Shown here in pieces: positions 57,420 through 64,000 of a stretch of DNA of 64,000 nt. The notes under the pieces are model-generated. The model saw nothing but the letters and a program-made list of their open reading frames with translations. It was not told the DNA's origin and did no database searches. A program made the translations under genes and the position numbers. The stretch's first letter is position 1. Every line of letters begins with the position of its first letter. The stretch comes from Pseudomonas triclosanedens. Lineage in GTDB: Bacteria > Pseudomonadota > Gammaproteobacteria > Pseudomonadales > Pseudomonadaceae. The DNA lies in assembly GCF_026686735.1 (NCBI RefSeq), contig NZ_CP113432.1, positions 3,337,001 through 3,401,000 of the forward strand, written 5' to 3'.

Positions 57420-57666
57420 CCGGCACGGCGCCGCCGCGCCATACAGCGCTACGCCGGACGGATTGCGACCGGTGGCGATGAGGATGGCGGTGGCAATGCT
57501 CGATGCCGTGCCCAGCGCCGCGCCGACCTGGTAGCTGAAGGAAATCCCCGAATAGCGCATCGCGCGCGGGAGCTGCTCGGCGAGGAAGGCCGGGATCGGT
57601 CCCAGGAAGAAGCCGGCCAGCAGCCGTAGGGGAATAGCCTGGAACAGGTTATCCCCCTGCGACATC
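57420..57666 (-). pseudogene. C-terminal remnant of an MFS transporter
   Basis: A minus-strand frame reads LRLLAGFFLGPIPAFLAEQL, PRAMRYSGISFSYQVGAALG and IATAILIATGRNPSGVALYG, the C-terminal half of an MFS transporter of the metabolite:H+ symporter type. The rest is missing. Its upstream end is a REP-like element (57626-57658) that touches the stop of the aldehyde dehydrogenase gene, so loss of the transporter may be tied to that element. Confidence 0.65.
57626..57658. repeat. Degenerate REP-like element
   Basis: GTAGG followed by CCTGGAACAGGTTATCC (57638-57654), which is identical over 17 bases to the REP-like unit at 63270-63286. Confidence 0.5.
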
Positions 57667-59137
57667 ACTTGATGTACCACCCCCAGGGCCGGTCGCTGAG
57701 GTACTCGGTGACCTGCTTGGTCTCCAGGTAGTTGTCCAGGCCCCAGACACCCAATTCGCGGCCGATGCCGCTCTGCTTGTAACCGCCCCAGGGCGCCTGG
57801 GTGAAGGTCGGCTGCGAGCAGTTGACCCACACGATGCCGGCACGCAGGGCACGGCTCACGCGCCGGCAGCGCGCCGGGTCGACCGACATCACCGCTGCCG
57901 CCAGGCCGAACTGGCTGTCGTTGGCCAGGCGCACGGCTTCGGCCTCGTCCTTGAATCGGCGCACGGCAAGCACCGGGCCGAAGATTTCTTCGCGCCAGAC
58001 AGCGCTGTCCAGCGGCGCGTCGAGGAACACCGTGGGCTCGACGAACCAGCCCTTGTCCAGATGCGCCGGGCGCTTGCCTCCGGTAGCCAGTTTCGCGCCG
58101 TCGCGCACGCCAGCCTCGATGGCCTGCAGCACCTTGGCATGTTGACCGGCACTGACCAGCGGGCCGAGCAGCACGCCCGGCTGCAGGCCGTTGCCGATGG
58201 TGATGCGGCGGGTTTCTTCCACCAGGCGCTCGATCAACCGGTCATGCAGGCCATCCTGCACCAGCAGGCGCGAAGTGGCGCTGCATACCTGGCCCTGGTT
58301 CCAGAAGATACCGAACAGGATCCACTCCACCGCTGCCTCGATATCGGCGTCGTCGAAGACGATGAAGGCCGACTTTCCGCCCAGTTCCAGGCTGACGTTC
58401 TTGATGTCCTGGGCAGCCGCCTGCATGATCGCGCGCCCGGTCGGCACGCTGCCGGTGAAGGCCAGCTTGTCCACGCCCGGATGCGCCGAGAGCGGCGAGC
58501 CGGCATCGCGGCCAAGGCCGGTCACCACGTTGAGCACGCCCTTGGGCAAGCCTGCGGCATCCGCCGCGGCGGCCAGTTCGAGGGAGGTCAGCGGGGTCAG
58601 TTCGGAAGGCTTGAGCACGGCGGTGCAACCCGCGGCCAGGGCCGGCGCGACCTTCCAGGAAGCCATCAGCAGCGGGTAGTTCCACGGGATGATCTGCCCG
58701 GCCACGCCCACCGGCTCGCGCAGTACGCGGCAGGCGAAACGCTCGTCGGGCAGCGCAACCACTTCACCGTCGTCATTCAGCCCTTCGGCCAGGTCGGCGT
58801 AGTAGTCGAAGCAACCGATGGCATCGTCGATATCCCACTGCGCCTCGGGCAACGGCTTGCCGTTGTCCTGCACTTCCAGGCGGGCCAGGTCCTCGCGGCG
58901 GCCACGCAGGTTGTCGGCGATGGCGCGCAGGTAGCCGGCGCGCTCCTTGCCGGTGCTGCGCCCCCATTCGCCTTCATCGAAGGCGCGGCGCGCGGCCTGC
59001 ACGGCACGGTCGATGTCCTGGCCGGTGGCAGCGGCCACTTCGGTCAGCACCGATTCGCTGGAGGGCTCGTAGACCTCGAAACGGCGGCCATCAGTGGGTG
59101 CCTGCCATTGGCCATCGATATAGAGCTGGTCGCGCAT
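57665..59137 (-). CDS. Betaine/aminoaldehyde-type aldehyde dehydrogenase
   Basis: The 490-residue protein starts at 59137 after AGGAGA; the longer frame to 59338 has no site. Catalytic Cys285 lies in FWNQGQVCSATSR and general base Glu251 in SLELGGKSAF. EPVGVAGQIIPWNYPLLMAS and the FWNQGQ segment are typical of aminoaldehyde and betaine aldehyde dehydrogenases, which take 3-aminopropanal, 4-aminobutanal or betaine aldehyde. That suits the polyamine theme and the nearby PuuB-like oxidase. Confidence 0.9.
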   Translation of the reverse strand: MRDQLYIDGQWQAPTDGRRFEVYEPSSESVLTEVAAATGQDIDRAVQAARRAFDEGEWGRSTGKERAGYLRAIADNLRGRREDLARLEVQDNGKPLPEAQWDIDDAIGCFDYYADLAEGLNDDGEVVALPDERFACRVLREPVGVAGQIIPWNYPLLMASWKVAPALAAGCTAVLKPSELTPLTSLELAAAADAAGLPKGVLNVVTGLGRDAGSPLSAHPGVDKLAFTGSVPTGRAIMQAAAQDIKNVSLELGGKSAFIVFDDADIEAAVEWILFGIFWNQGQVCSATSRLLVQDGLHDRLIERLVEETRRITIGNGLQPGVLLGPLVSAGQHAKVLQAIEAGVRDGAKLATGGKRPAHLDKGWFVEPTVFLDAPLDSAVWREEIFGPVLAVRRFKDEAEAVRLANDSQFGLAAAVMSVDPARCRRVSRALRAGIVWVNCSQPTFTQAPWGGYKQSGIGRELGVWGLDNYLETKQVTEYLSDRPWGWYIK

Positions 59138-59261
59138 GCGAAGGTCTCCTGAACGTATTGGAATGCTTGTCGGCCGAGCATAGGGAAATGGGCGCGGGAT
59201 TGATAACGCGGATGCCGTGCATGCGGGCACGCGCGGAGCGGCCATGCTGGCACATGGGCTG

Positions 59262-59346
59262 GGCAGGATGGGTGGAACCTGCGATCCCCATCGCCAGGGT
59301 CGCCAGCGATCGATGGGTATCGCTGCGCTCCGCGCCATCCTGTAAG
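59262..59346. repeat. REP-like palindromic unit
   Basis: CAGGATGGGTGGAACCTGCG and an inverted, imperfect partner with TATCGCTGCGCTCC then CCATCCTGTA frame the unit. It is related to the element at 32424-32510. It lies between two genes on the minus strand. Confidence 0.45.
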
Positions 59347-59356
59347 AACGGCCCGA

Positions 59357-60184
59357 TCAGGAGGTCGCCTTCTGCTCCAGGTAAGCCTTGGGCGACAGTC
59401 CCGTCTCCTCGCGGAAGCAGCGGTAGAAGGTCGATAGCGAGCGGAACCCCGCGGCCCGTGCCAGTTCGTCGATGCGCGTCATGCTGGTCGCCTCGTCCAG
59501 GCGGTCCAGCAGGTGCTTCAGGCGTAGCTGGTTGAGGTACTGGTAGAAGCTCAGGCCGAGCACCTGGTTGAGGAAATAGGAAATCTGGTTGCGCGTGTAG
59601 CCGGTGGCCGAGGCTACCTGGGTCATGTCCAGGTCGGGGTTGAGGTACGGCTGGCTCTGCTGGAAGTACTGCTGGATGTCGCCACCGAGCTGGCTCAGCT
59701 GCCGGGCCGACAGCCCCAGGCGGCTCCCAGCCATGCGGGGCTGCGGCTCGCTGGCGGTGTGTTTGGGCTGGCCAACCAGCGCGGCGTGCTCGTTGACCCG
59801 GATGATCAGGCCGTCACGCACACTGTAAGCCTCGCTGCTGCGGAACGACACCAGCCCCTGGGTACCGCGCAGCGTGACCTGGTATTGCAGGAAGGCCGTG
59901 TCGCCGTCCACCCGCAGGCGGTCGGTGTAGATCTGCGATTCATCGCCCGCCGCCGGCATGCTGCCGAGCAGATAGTCGCGCAGTTCCGCCGGAGGAATCC
60001 GGCGGCCCTGGAAGAAGTCGTTGTATTCCACCTGCGGATCGAACAGCGCCATCAGCGCCTCGATATCGTGGCGGCGCCAGGCCTGGTGGTAACGCATCAC
60101 TACCGCGTGGGTGGCGGCGCTGGCCGGGTCGGGTTGGTAGATCGTGCCTGCCAGGGTGGCACTCCAGCCCTGTTCTTCGCTCAT
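59357..60184 (-). CDS. NTF2-like / AraC fusion regulator
   Basis: The 275-residue protein starts at 60184. Residues 25-150 form an NTF2-like (SnoaL) domain (HQAWRRHDIEALMALFDPQV). Residues 170-270 form an AraC helix-turn-helix pair (MTQVASATGYTRNQISYFLN; IDELARAAGFRSLSTFYRCF). The NTF2 part likely binds the inducer. It is divergent from the PuuB-like oxidase and cupin genes, a pairing I associate with Pseudomonas polyamine loci. Confidence 0.88.
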   Translation of the reverse strand: MSEEQGWSATLAGTIYQPDPASAATHAVVMRYHQAWRRHDIEALMALFDPQVEYNDFFQGRRIPPAELRDYLLGSMPAAGDESQIYTDRLRVDGDTAFLQYQVTLRGTQGLVSFRSSEAYSVRDGLIIRVNEHAALVGQPKHTASEPQPRMAGSRLGLSARQLSQLGGDIQQYFQQSQPYLNPDLDMTQVASATGYTRNQISYFLNQVLGLSFYQYLNQLRLKHLLDRLDEATSMTRIDELARAAGFRSLSTFYRCFREETGLSPKAYLEQKATS

Positions 60185-60335
60185 TGTTTCCCCCGCCGGT
60201 CTGGGCCGGCTCCACGTGCTCCGGGCGTGCCCGCAAAGAGCGGCGGCCCGTATGCCTGAGCCCCCGGAGCGATTACAAAACTCGGATGCGGCCCGAAGAC
60301 CGCTTTTTCTTCCGACATTCTGCCGGAGTTTTCCG

Positions 60336-61721
60336 ATGACATCCGCCCCTCTTGCGCACGCCGCTCCACGACCCTTCTGGCTCGATACCCTCGATCCCGC
60401 TCCCGCCGCGACGGCGCTGGAGGCCGATCGCCGCTTCGACCTGGTGGTGGTCGGCGGCGGCTTCACCGGTCTGTGGACCGCCCTGCATGCCCGCCTGCGC
60501 TGGCCCGGCGCGAGTATCGCGGTGGTCGAGGCCCGGCGTTGCGGCGGCGAGGCCAGCGGGCGCAACGGAGGTTTCTGCGCGCCAAGCATCTCCCACGGCG
60601 TCGACAACGCCCTGCGCCGCTGGCCGGAAGAGGCCGAGACCCTGGTGCGCCTGGGCCGTCAGAACCTCGACGAGTTCGCGGCAGACCTTGAACGCTTCGG
60701 CATGAACGTGGAGTTCGAGCGGCGCGGCAAGCTCAGTGTCGCCATGCAGCCCTGGCAGGTCGAGGGCCTGCGCGGCATGCAGCGCAACTACCAGCGATTC
60801 GGCATCGACTGTGAGTGGCTGGAAGGTGCCGAACTGGCGCAGAAACTCGACTCGCCCCTGTACAAGGCCGGCGTGTTCGAACCCAACTACGCGCTGCTCA
60901 ATCCGGCGAAGATGGCCGCCGAACTGCGCCGGGTGTGCCTGGAACAGGGTGTCGAGCTGTTCGAGAACACCCCGGTCCACGAGCTGCACCAGCGCGGCGA
61001 CCGCCTGATGCTGCGCTGCGACCGTGGCGAGCTGGAAGCCGGACAGATCGCCCTGGCCACCAATATCGCGCCGCCGCTGCTCGGCCACCTGAACTCCAGC
61101 GTGATCCCGGTGTACGACTACTCGCTGGTCACCCAGCCACTCACCGATGACCAGTTGCGCGCCATCGGCTGGGTCGACCGCTACGGCATCGCCGATGCCG
61201 GAAACCAGTTCCACTACCTGCGCAAGACCGCCGACAACCGCATCCTCTGGGCCGGCTTCGACGCCATCTACCACTTCGGCAGCTGCCGCGACGAAGCCCT
61301 GACCCAGCGCCCGGAAAGCTTCCAGCGCTTGGCCGAACAGTTCCGCGAAGCCTTTCCGCAGCTCGGCCCGATAGAGTTCAGCCATGCCTGGGGCGGCATC
61401 ATCGACACTTCGGCGCGCACCACACTGTTCACCGGCTGCGTGCTCGGCAACCGCGTCGCCTATGCGCTGGGCTTCACCGGCCAGGGCGTGACGGCCAGCC
61501 GCTTCGCCGCGCTGAACATGCTCGACCAGTTGGGCGGCGAACGCACCGAGCGCACCCAACTGCGGATGACCTCGCAGAAACCCTTCCCCTTCCCGCCCGA
61601 GCCGCTGCGCTATCTGGGCGTGCGCCTGGCGCAGCGTTCGCTGGCCAGGGAAGACCGCACCGGCCGCCGCGACCTGCTGCTCAAGACCCTCGATGCCTTC
61701 GGCGTCGGTTTCGATTCCTGA
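60336..61721 (+). CDS. FAD-dependent amine oxidase, PuuB/DadA family
   Basis: The 461-residue protein starts at ATG 60336. The FAD site reads LVVVGGGFTGLWTALHARLR, and GGEASGRNGGF and a late GVTASRFAALNML are typical of gamma-glutamylputrescine oxidase and PauB proteins. These oxidise amines, releasing aldehydes for aldehyde dehydrogenases such as the one at 57665. The next gene, a cupin, follows 11 bases after its stop. Confidence 0.9.
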   Translation: MTSAPLAHAAPRPFWLDTLDPAPAATALEADRRFDLVVVGGGFTGLWTALHARLRWPGASIAVVEARRCGGEASGRNGGFCAPSISHGVDNALRRWPEEAETLVRLGRQNLDEFAADLERFGMNVEFERRGKLSVAMQPWQVEGLRGMQRNYQRFGIDCEWLEGAELAQKLDSPLYKAGVFEPNYALLNPAKMAAELRRVCLEQGVELFENTPVHELHQRGDRLMLRCDRGELEAGQIALATNIAPPLLGHLNSSVIPVYDYSLVTQPLTDDQLRAIGWVDRYGIADAGNQFHYLRKTADNRILWAGFDAIYHFGSCRDEALTQRPESFQRLAEQFREAFPQLGPIEFSHAWGGIIDTSARTTLFTGCVLGNRVAYALGFTGQGVTASRFAALNMLDQLGGERTERTQLRMTSQKPFPFPPEPLRYLGVRLAQRSLAREDRTGRRDLLLKTLDAFGVGFDS

Positions 61722-61732
61722 TGGAGAATCTC

Positions 61733-62092
61733 ATGTCCACCCTGCCCCGCCATGTCATTGACTTCGCCAACCCCCAGCTCGCCCCGCAGGAGCGCGAGAT
61801 CAACGACCCGGCCATCGTCGATGCGCCTTACCGGAGCCGTAGCTGGCGGCACTTCGGCGCCCCCGAAAAGAACGCTGTCGCCGGTATCTGGGAGGCCGGC
61901 GTGCACCTGGAGCGCTGCGAGTGCGACTACGACGAGCTGTGCCACATCCTCGAAGGCAGCGTGCGCCTGACCGACTCGGACGGCGTGGCCAAGACCTTCG
62001 GGCCGGGGGATTCCTTCGTGGTGGCGGCGGGCTTCAAGGGCACCTGGGAGAACCTCACGCCGGTGCGCAAGGTGTACTTCATTCTGGGCTGA
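61733..62092 (+). CDS. Small cupin (DUF861/Cupin_3 type), copy C
   Basis: The 119-residue protein starts at ATG 61733, after GGAGA; the ATG at 61721 lies before that site. Its ending, GDSFVVAAGFKGTWENLTPV followed by RKVYFIL, is the classic DUF861 form, more than copies A and B. It sits in an operon with the PuuB-like oxidase, as in many pseudomonads, perhaps acting on the product. Confidence 0.88.
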   Translation: MSTLPRHVIDFANPQLAPQEREINDPAIVDAPYRSRSWRHFGAPEKNAVAGIWEAGVHLERCECDYDELCHILEGSVRLTDSDGVAKTFGPGDSFVVAAGFKGTWENLTPVRKVYFILG

Positions 62093-62400
62093 AGACTGCG
62101 CCTGGGCAGGCTCACGCCTACAGGCAACGGGTGCGCCATGAGCGGATTCATCCGCGAGTTGCCCACGGCGGACGCAGTCCGCTCCCACGCAACGGCGGCC
62201 CATCGGAAGCGCCGTCCGCCCGGCCCACCATGACGCCCGCAAGCCGTACGTCTGCGCACGCTCCACGGTGAAATGAAACGGCTATAACTAGCGGAACGAA
62301 ACGGCGGGCCGCCGGGTTCTTGCCGGCAACGCCCGCTCCTATTGGCCTTTTCCCCAGCCCAGTTCAGGCGTGCCCAGCCTGATCGGCGCGGAGCGCTGCG
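62093..62400. other. Intergenic region before the transglycosylase
   Basis: Nothing that I can support lies in these 308 bases. ORFs in several frames are low-quality shadows, and no hairpin with a T run is present after the cupin gene. Confidence 0.35.
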
Positions 62401-63201
62401 ATGAGTTACAGAGCTTGGCGATGGGCCCGCAAGTGCATACCCGGATGCTTCGGTCTGGCCTTGCTGAGCGCTCCGCTCTTCGCCAACGCCCAGTTCACCT
62501 GCCACGCCCGCGACGGCACCACCAGCCACAGCAGCCATGCCGTCCCCGGCGCGCGCTGCACCCAGCACAACAGCAAGGCCGGCCAGGGCGCCAAGGCAAA
62601 GGCCGCGGCGCCACTGGCGCGCGGCAGCGCTTCGGGCGCGGAGCGAATCCGCGTGTACACCTTCGTCCATAATGGCGTGCGCCAGTATGTGAGCCGCCGC
62701 CCGGTCGGCATCACCGCGCGGGTCGATGTGCTCGACGTCTACTACATCAAGGGCTGCTACCTGTGCATGGCGCCGAAGGATTTCAACGTCGCAGCCCTGC
62801 GCCTGGACACCCGTTCCTATCGGCGGGAAATCGAATCGGCATCGACGCGCTATGGCGTCGACCAGGCGCTGGTGCGGGCGGTGATCCACGCCGAATCGGC
62901 GTTTCAACCCAACGCCGTCTCCATCGCCGGCGCCCAGGGGCTGATGCAATTGATGCCAGACACCGCCGTGCGCTTCAACGTAACCAACCCGTTTGATGCG
63001 CGGCAGAACATCCGTGGCGGCGTGCGCTACCTGGCCTGGCTGCTCAAGCGCTTCAACGGCAACCAGAGGCTGGCGCTGGCCAGCTACAACGCCGGTGAAA
63101 TGACCGTCGACAAGTACAACGGCATCCCGCCCTACAGCGAGACGCAAACCTACGTCGCCCGCGTGCAGTCCCTGACCGAGCGCTATCGCAACCATCGCTG
63201 A
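62401..63201 (+). CDS. Exported lytic transglycosylase, SLT family
   Basis: The 266-residue precursor has a signal peptide ([14 protein letters not shown]) and a DUF4124-like N-terminal region, then an SLT domain with catalytic Glu165 in [27 protein letters not shown], and [20 protein letters not shown]. It cleaves peptidoglycan in the periplasm. A short cysteine pair (KGCYLCM) lies between the two parts. It stands alone. Confidence 0.92.
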   Translation: MSYRAWRWARKCIPGCFGLALLSAPLFANAQFTCHARDGTTSHSSHAVPGARCTQHNSKAGQGAKAKAAAPLARGSASGAERIRVYTFVHNGVRQYVSRRPVGITARVDVLDVYYIKGCYLCMAPKDFNVAALRLDTRSYRREIESASTRYGVDQALVRAVIHAESAFQPNAVSIAGAQGLMQLMPDTAVRFNVTNPFDARQNIRGGVRYLAWLLKRFNGNQRLALASYNAGEMTVDKYNGIPPYSETQTYVARVQSLTERYRNHR

Positions 63202-63256
63202 CGGGGTGGTTCGGTGAGGGTTCGCGAGCTTGCTCGCGAACCACATGTGAAGCGAC

Positions 63257-63305
63257 GTAGGGCGCATAACCTGGAACAGGTTATCCGCCGGGCCATCCGC
63301 CCTAC
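63257..63305. repeat. REP-like palindromic element
   Basis: GTAGGGCGCATAAC and, inverted, GTTATCC/CCCTAC bracket the unit. It is related to those at 43562-43702 and 57626-57658. Confidence 0.7.
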
Positions 63306-63335
63306 GAGGCTAGCGCGAACCGGGCACGCCGGGGC

Positions 63336-64000
63336 TCAGGCGAACCTCCACCCCGCCGCCGCCAGCCGCGTATCCAGCGCGGCCAGGTCGGCTTCCACGC
63401 GCGCAGCCGGTTCGGGCATGTACGCCAACGGATCGGTCAGCGTCGATGGCTGGCCGAGGAAGCCTTCCGTCGCGGCATGCAGGCAATAGGCGCTGTAGGC
63501 CGGGTTGTAGCCGCCCTCCTGCACCACCAGCAGCCGCCCGTCGCAGAGTTCGTCGGCAAGCGCGCGGGCACGGCGGGCCAGGTGGTTGAAGCCCTGCATG
63601 GTCACCAGTTGGCGGCCATTGGGGTCGAACTGCGAGGCGTCCAGGCCATTGGCGATGATCAGCAGGTCCGGCTTGAACGCTCGCAGCGCCGGCTCCACGA
63701 AGCGGCTGAAGACCATTTCGTAGAGCTGGTCGCCCGAGCCCATCGGCAGCGGCAGGTTGAGGTTGCTGCCCAGACCCGCGCCATGACCGCGCTCGTCCGC
63801 CGCGCCAGTCTGCGGGTGGCTCGGCCCCCAGGCGCCGTGGTCCATGTGCAGCGACACGGTGAACACCGATGGATCGTCGTAGAAGCCTTCCTGGGTGCCA
63901 TTGCCGTGGTGCACGTCCCAGTCGACGATGGCCACCCGCTCAAGCCCCGCCGCCTGCGCAGCCCGCGCGGCGATCCCGACGTTGTTGAAGAAGCAGTAAC
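63336..64000 (-). CDS. HDAC-family / acetylpolyamine amidohydrolase, 5' end outside window
   Basis: The frame stays open to the window edge, so the start lies beyond 64000. The visible 220 or so residues begin near YCFFNNVGIAARAA and contain the zinc-site motif VDWDVHHGNGTQEGF, then GLDASQFDPNGRQ and VQEGGYNPAYSAYCL. Class II deacetylases and acetylpolyamine amidohydrolases share these. The enzyme would release acetate from an acetylated amine; polyamine is plausible given the neighbourhood. Confidence 0.88.
   Translation of the reverse strand, partial: YCFFNNVGIAARAAQAAGLERVAIVDWDVHHGNGTQEGFYDDPSVFTVSLHMDHGAWGPSHPQTGAADERGHGAGLGSNLNLPLPMGSGDQLYEMVFSRFVEPALRAFKPDLLIIANGLDASQFDPNGRQLVTMQGFNHLARRARALADELCDGRLLVVQEGGYNPAYSAYCLHAATEGFLGQPSTLTDPLAYMPEPAARVEADLAALDTRLAAAGWRFA

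Overview
The window is about 64 kb of GC-rich gammaproteobacterial chromosome. The gene content points to Pseudomonas, probably near the P. aeruginosa / P. citronellolis / P. nitroreducens group: a T6SS Rhs locus with a DUF2169 adaptor, an orphan ccoN4-type cbb3 oxidase subunit, MqoA with a signal peptide, polyamine genes, and REP-like palindromes containing ataaccgcttgcggttat. The species is inferred from family content only; no rRNA or tRNA gene was seen.

Region 1 (1-15.3 kb) is a polymorphic-toxin island. A DUF2169 adaptor (cut by the window edge) overlaps a full-length PAAR-Rhs effector with its own C-terminal toxin and immunity gene. Next comes a second, truncated Rhs copy that repeats the 3' half of the first, carries a signal-peptide-like N-terminus and a different toxin (PD-(D/E)XK type), and has its own immunity gene. 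After these lies a graveyard of cassettes: orphan immunity genes, immunity pseudogenes, a toxin tail beside a MafI-like gene, and a displaced Rhs toxin tip with immunity gene. The small cassette genes are AT-rich compared with the Rhs core. A small CsrA-like gene with a conserved 72-nt leader occurs three times among the cassettes: one intact copy, one truncated, and one with a 14-unit GAAGGT repeat coding for a Glu-Gly tract. This is the strongest candidate for an undescribed arrangement.

Region 2 (15.3-29.3 kb) is mostly core-like metabolism and stress response: katG, a P-type cation ATPase, a small alpha-helical protein, orphan ccoN with a ccoQ-like gene, an HPP-CBS membrane protein, a LysR regulator, a GNAT, a MocR regulator and malate:quinone oxidoreductase.

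Region 3 (29.6-37 kb) is one tight operon: a GntR/HutC regulator, an AprA-like flavoprotein, an AprB-like 2[4Fe-4S] ferredoxin, an SsuA-type binding protein with a NosL-like C-terminal domain, permease, ATPase, a HEAT-repeat protein and a DUF971 protein. It looks like uptake plus redox conversion of an unknown, perhaps organosulfur, compound.

Region 4 (37-39.7 kb) holds small genes: a frameshifted membrane protein, an NTF2-like protein, two unknowns and a GNAT.

Region 5 (39.7-64 kb) is an accessory amine/sugar region. A ten-gene minus-strand operon links a PotDBCA-type importer to a GT1 glycosyltransferase, two DUF861-type cupins, an AmgK-like sugar kinase, an aldehyde dehydrogenase and a GlmU-like nucleotidyltransferase. 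A divergent GntR regulator and a second GT1 follow. Then come an AraC regulator, a periplasmic redox operon (cytochrome c5-like lipoprotein, ALO-type flavoprotein, Tat-exported alanine-racemase-like protein), an EamA exporter, an MFS remnant, an aminoaldehyde dehydrogenase, an NTF2-AraC regulator, a PuuB-like oxidase with a cupin, a lytic transglycosylase and a partial HDAC/acetylpolyamine amidohydrolase. The recurring theme is import and oxidation of polyamine-like compounds. The glycosyl-transfer branch has no obvious textbook counterpart.
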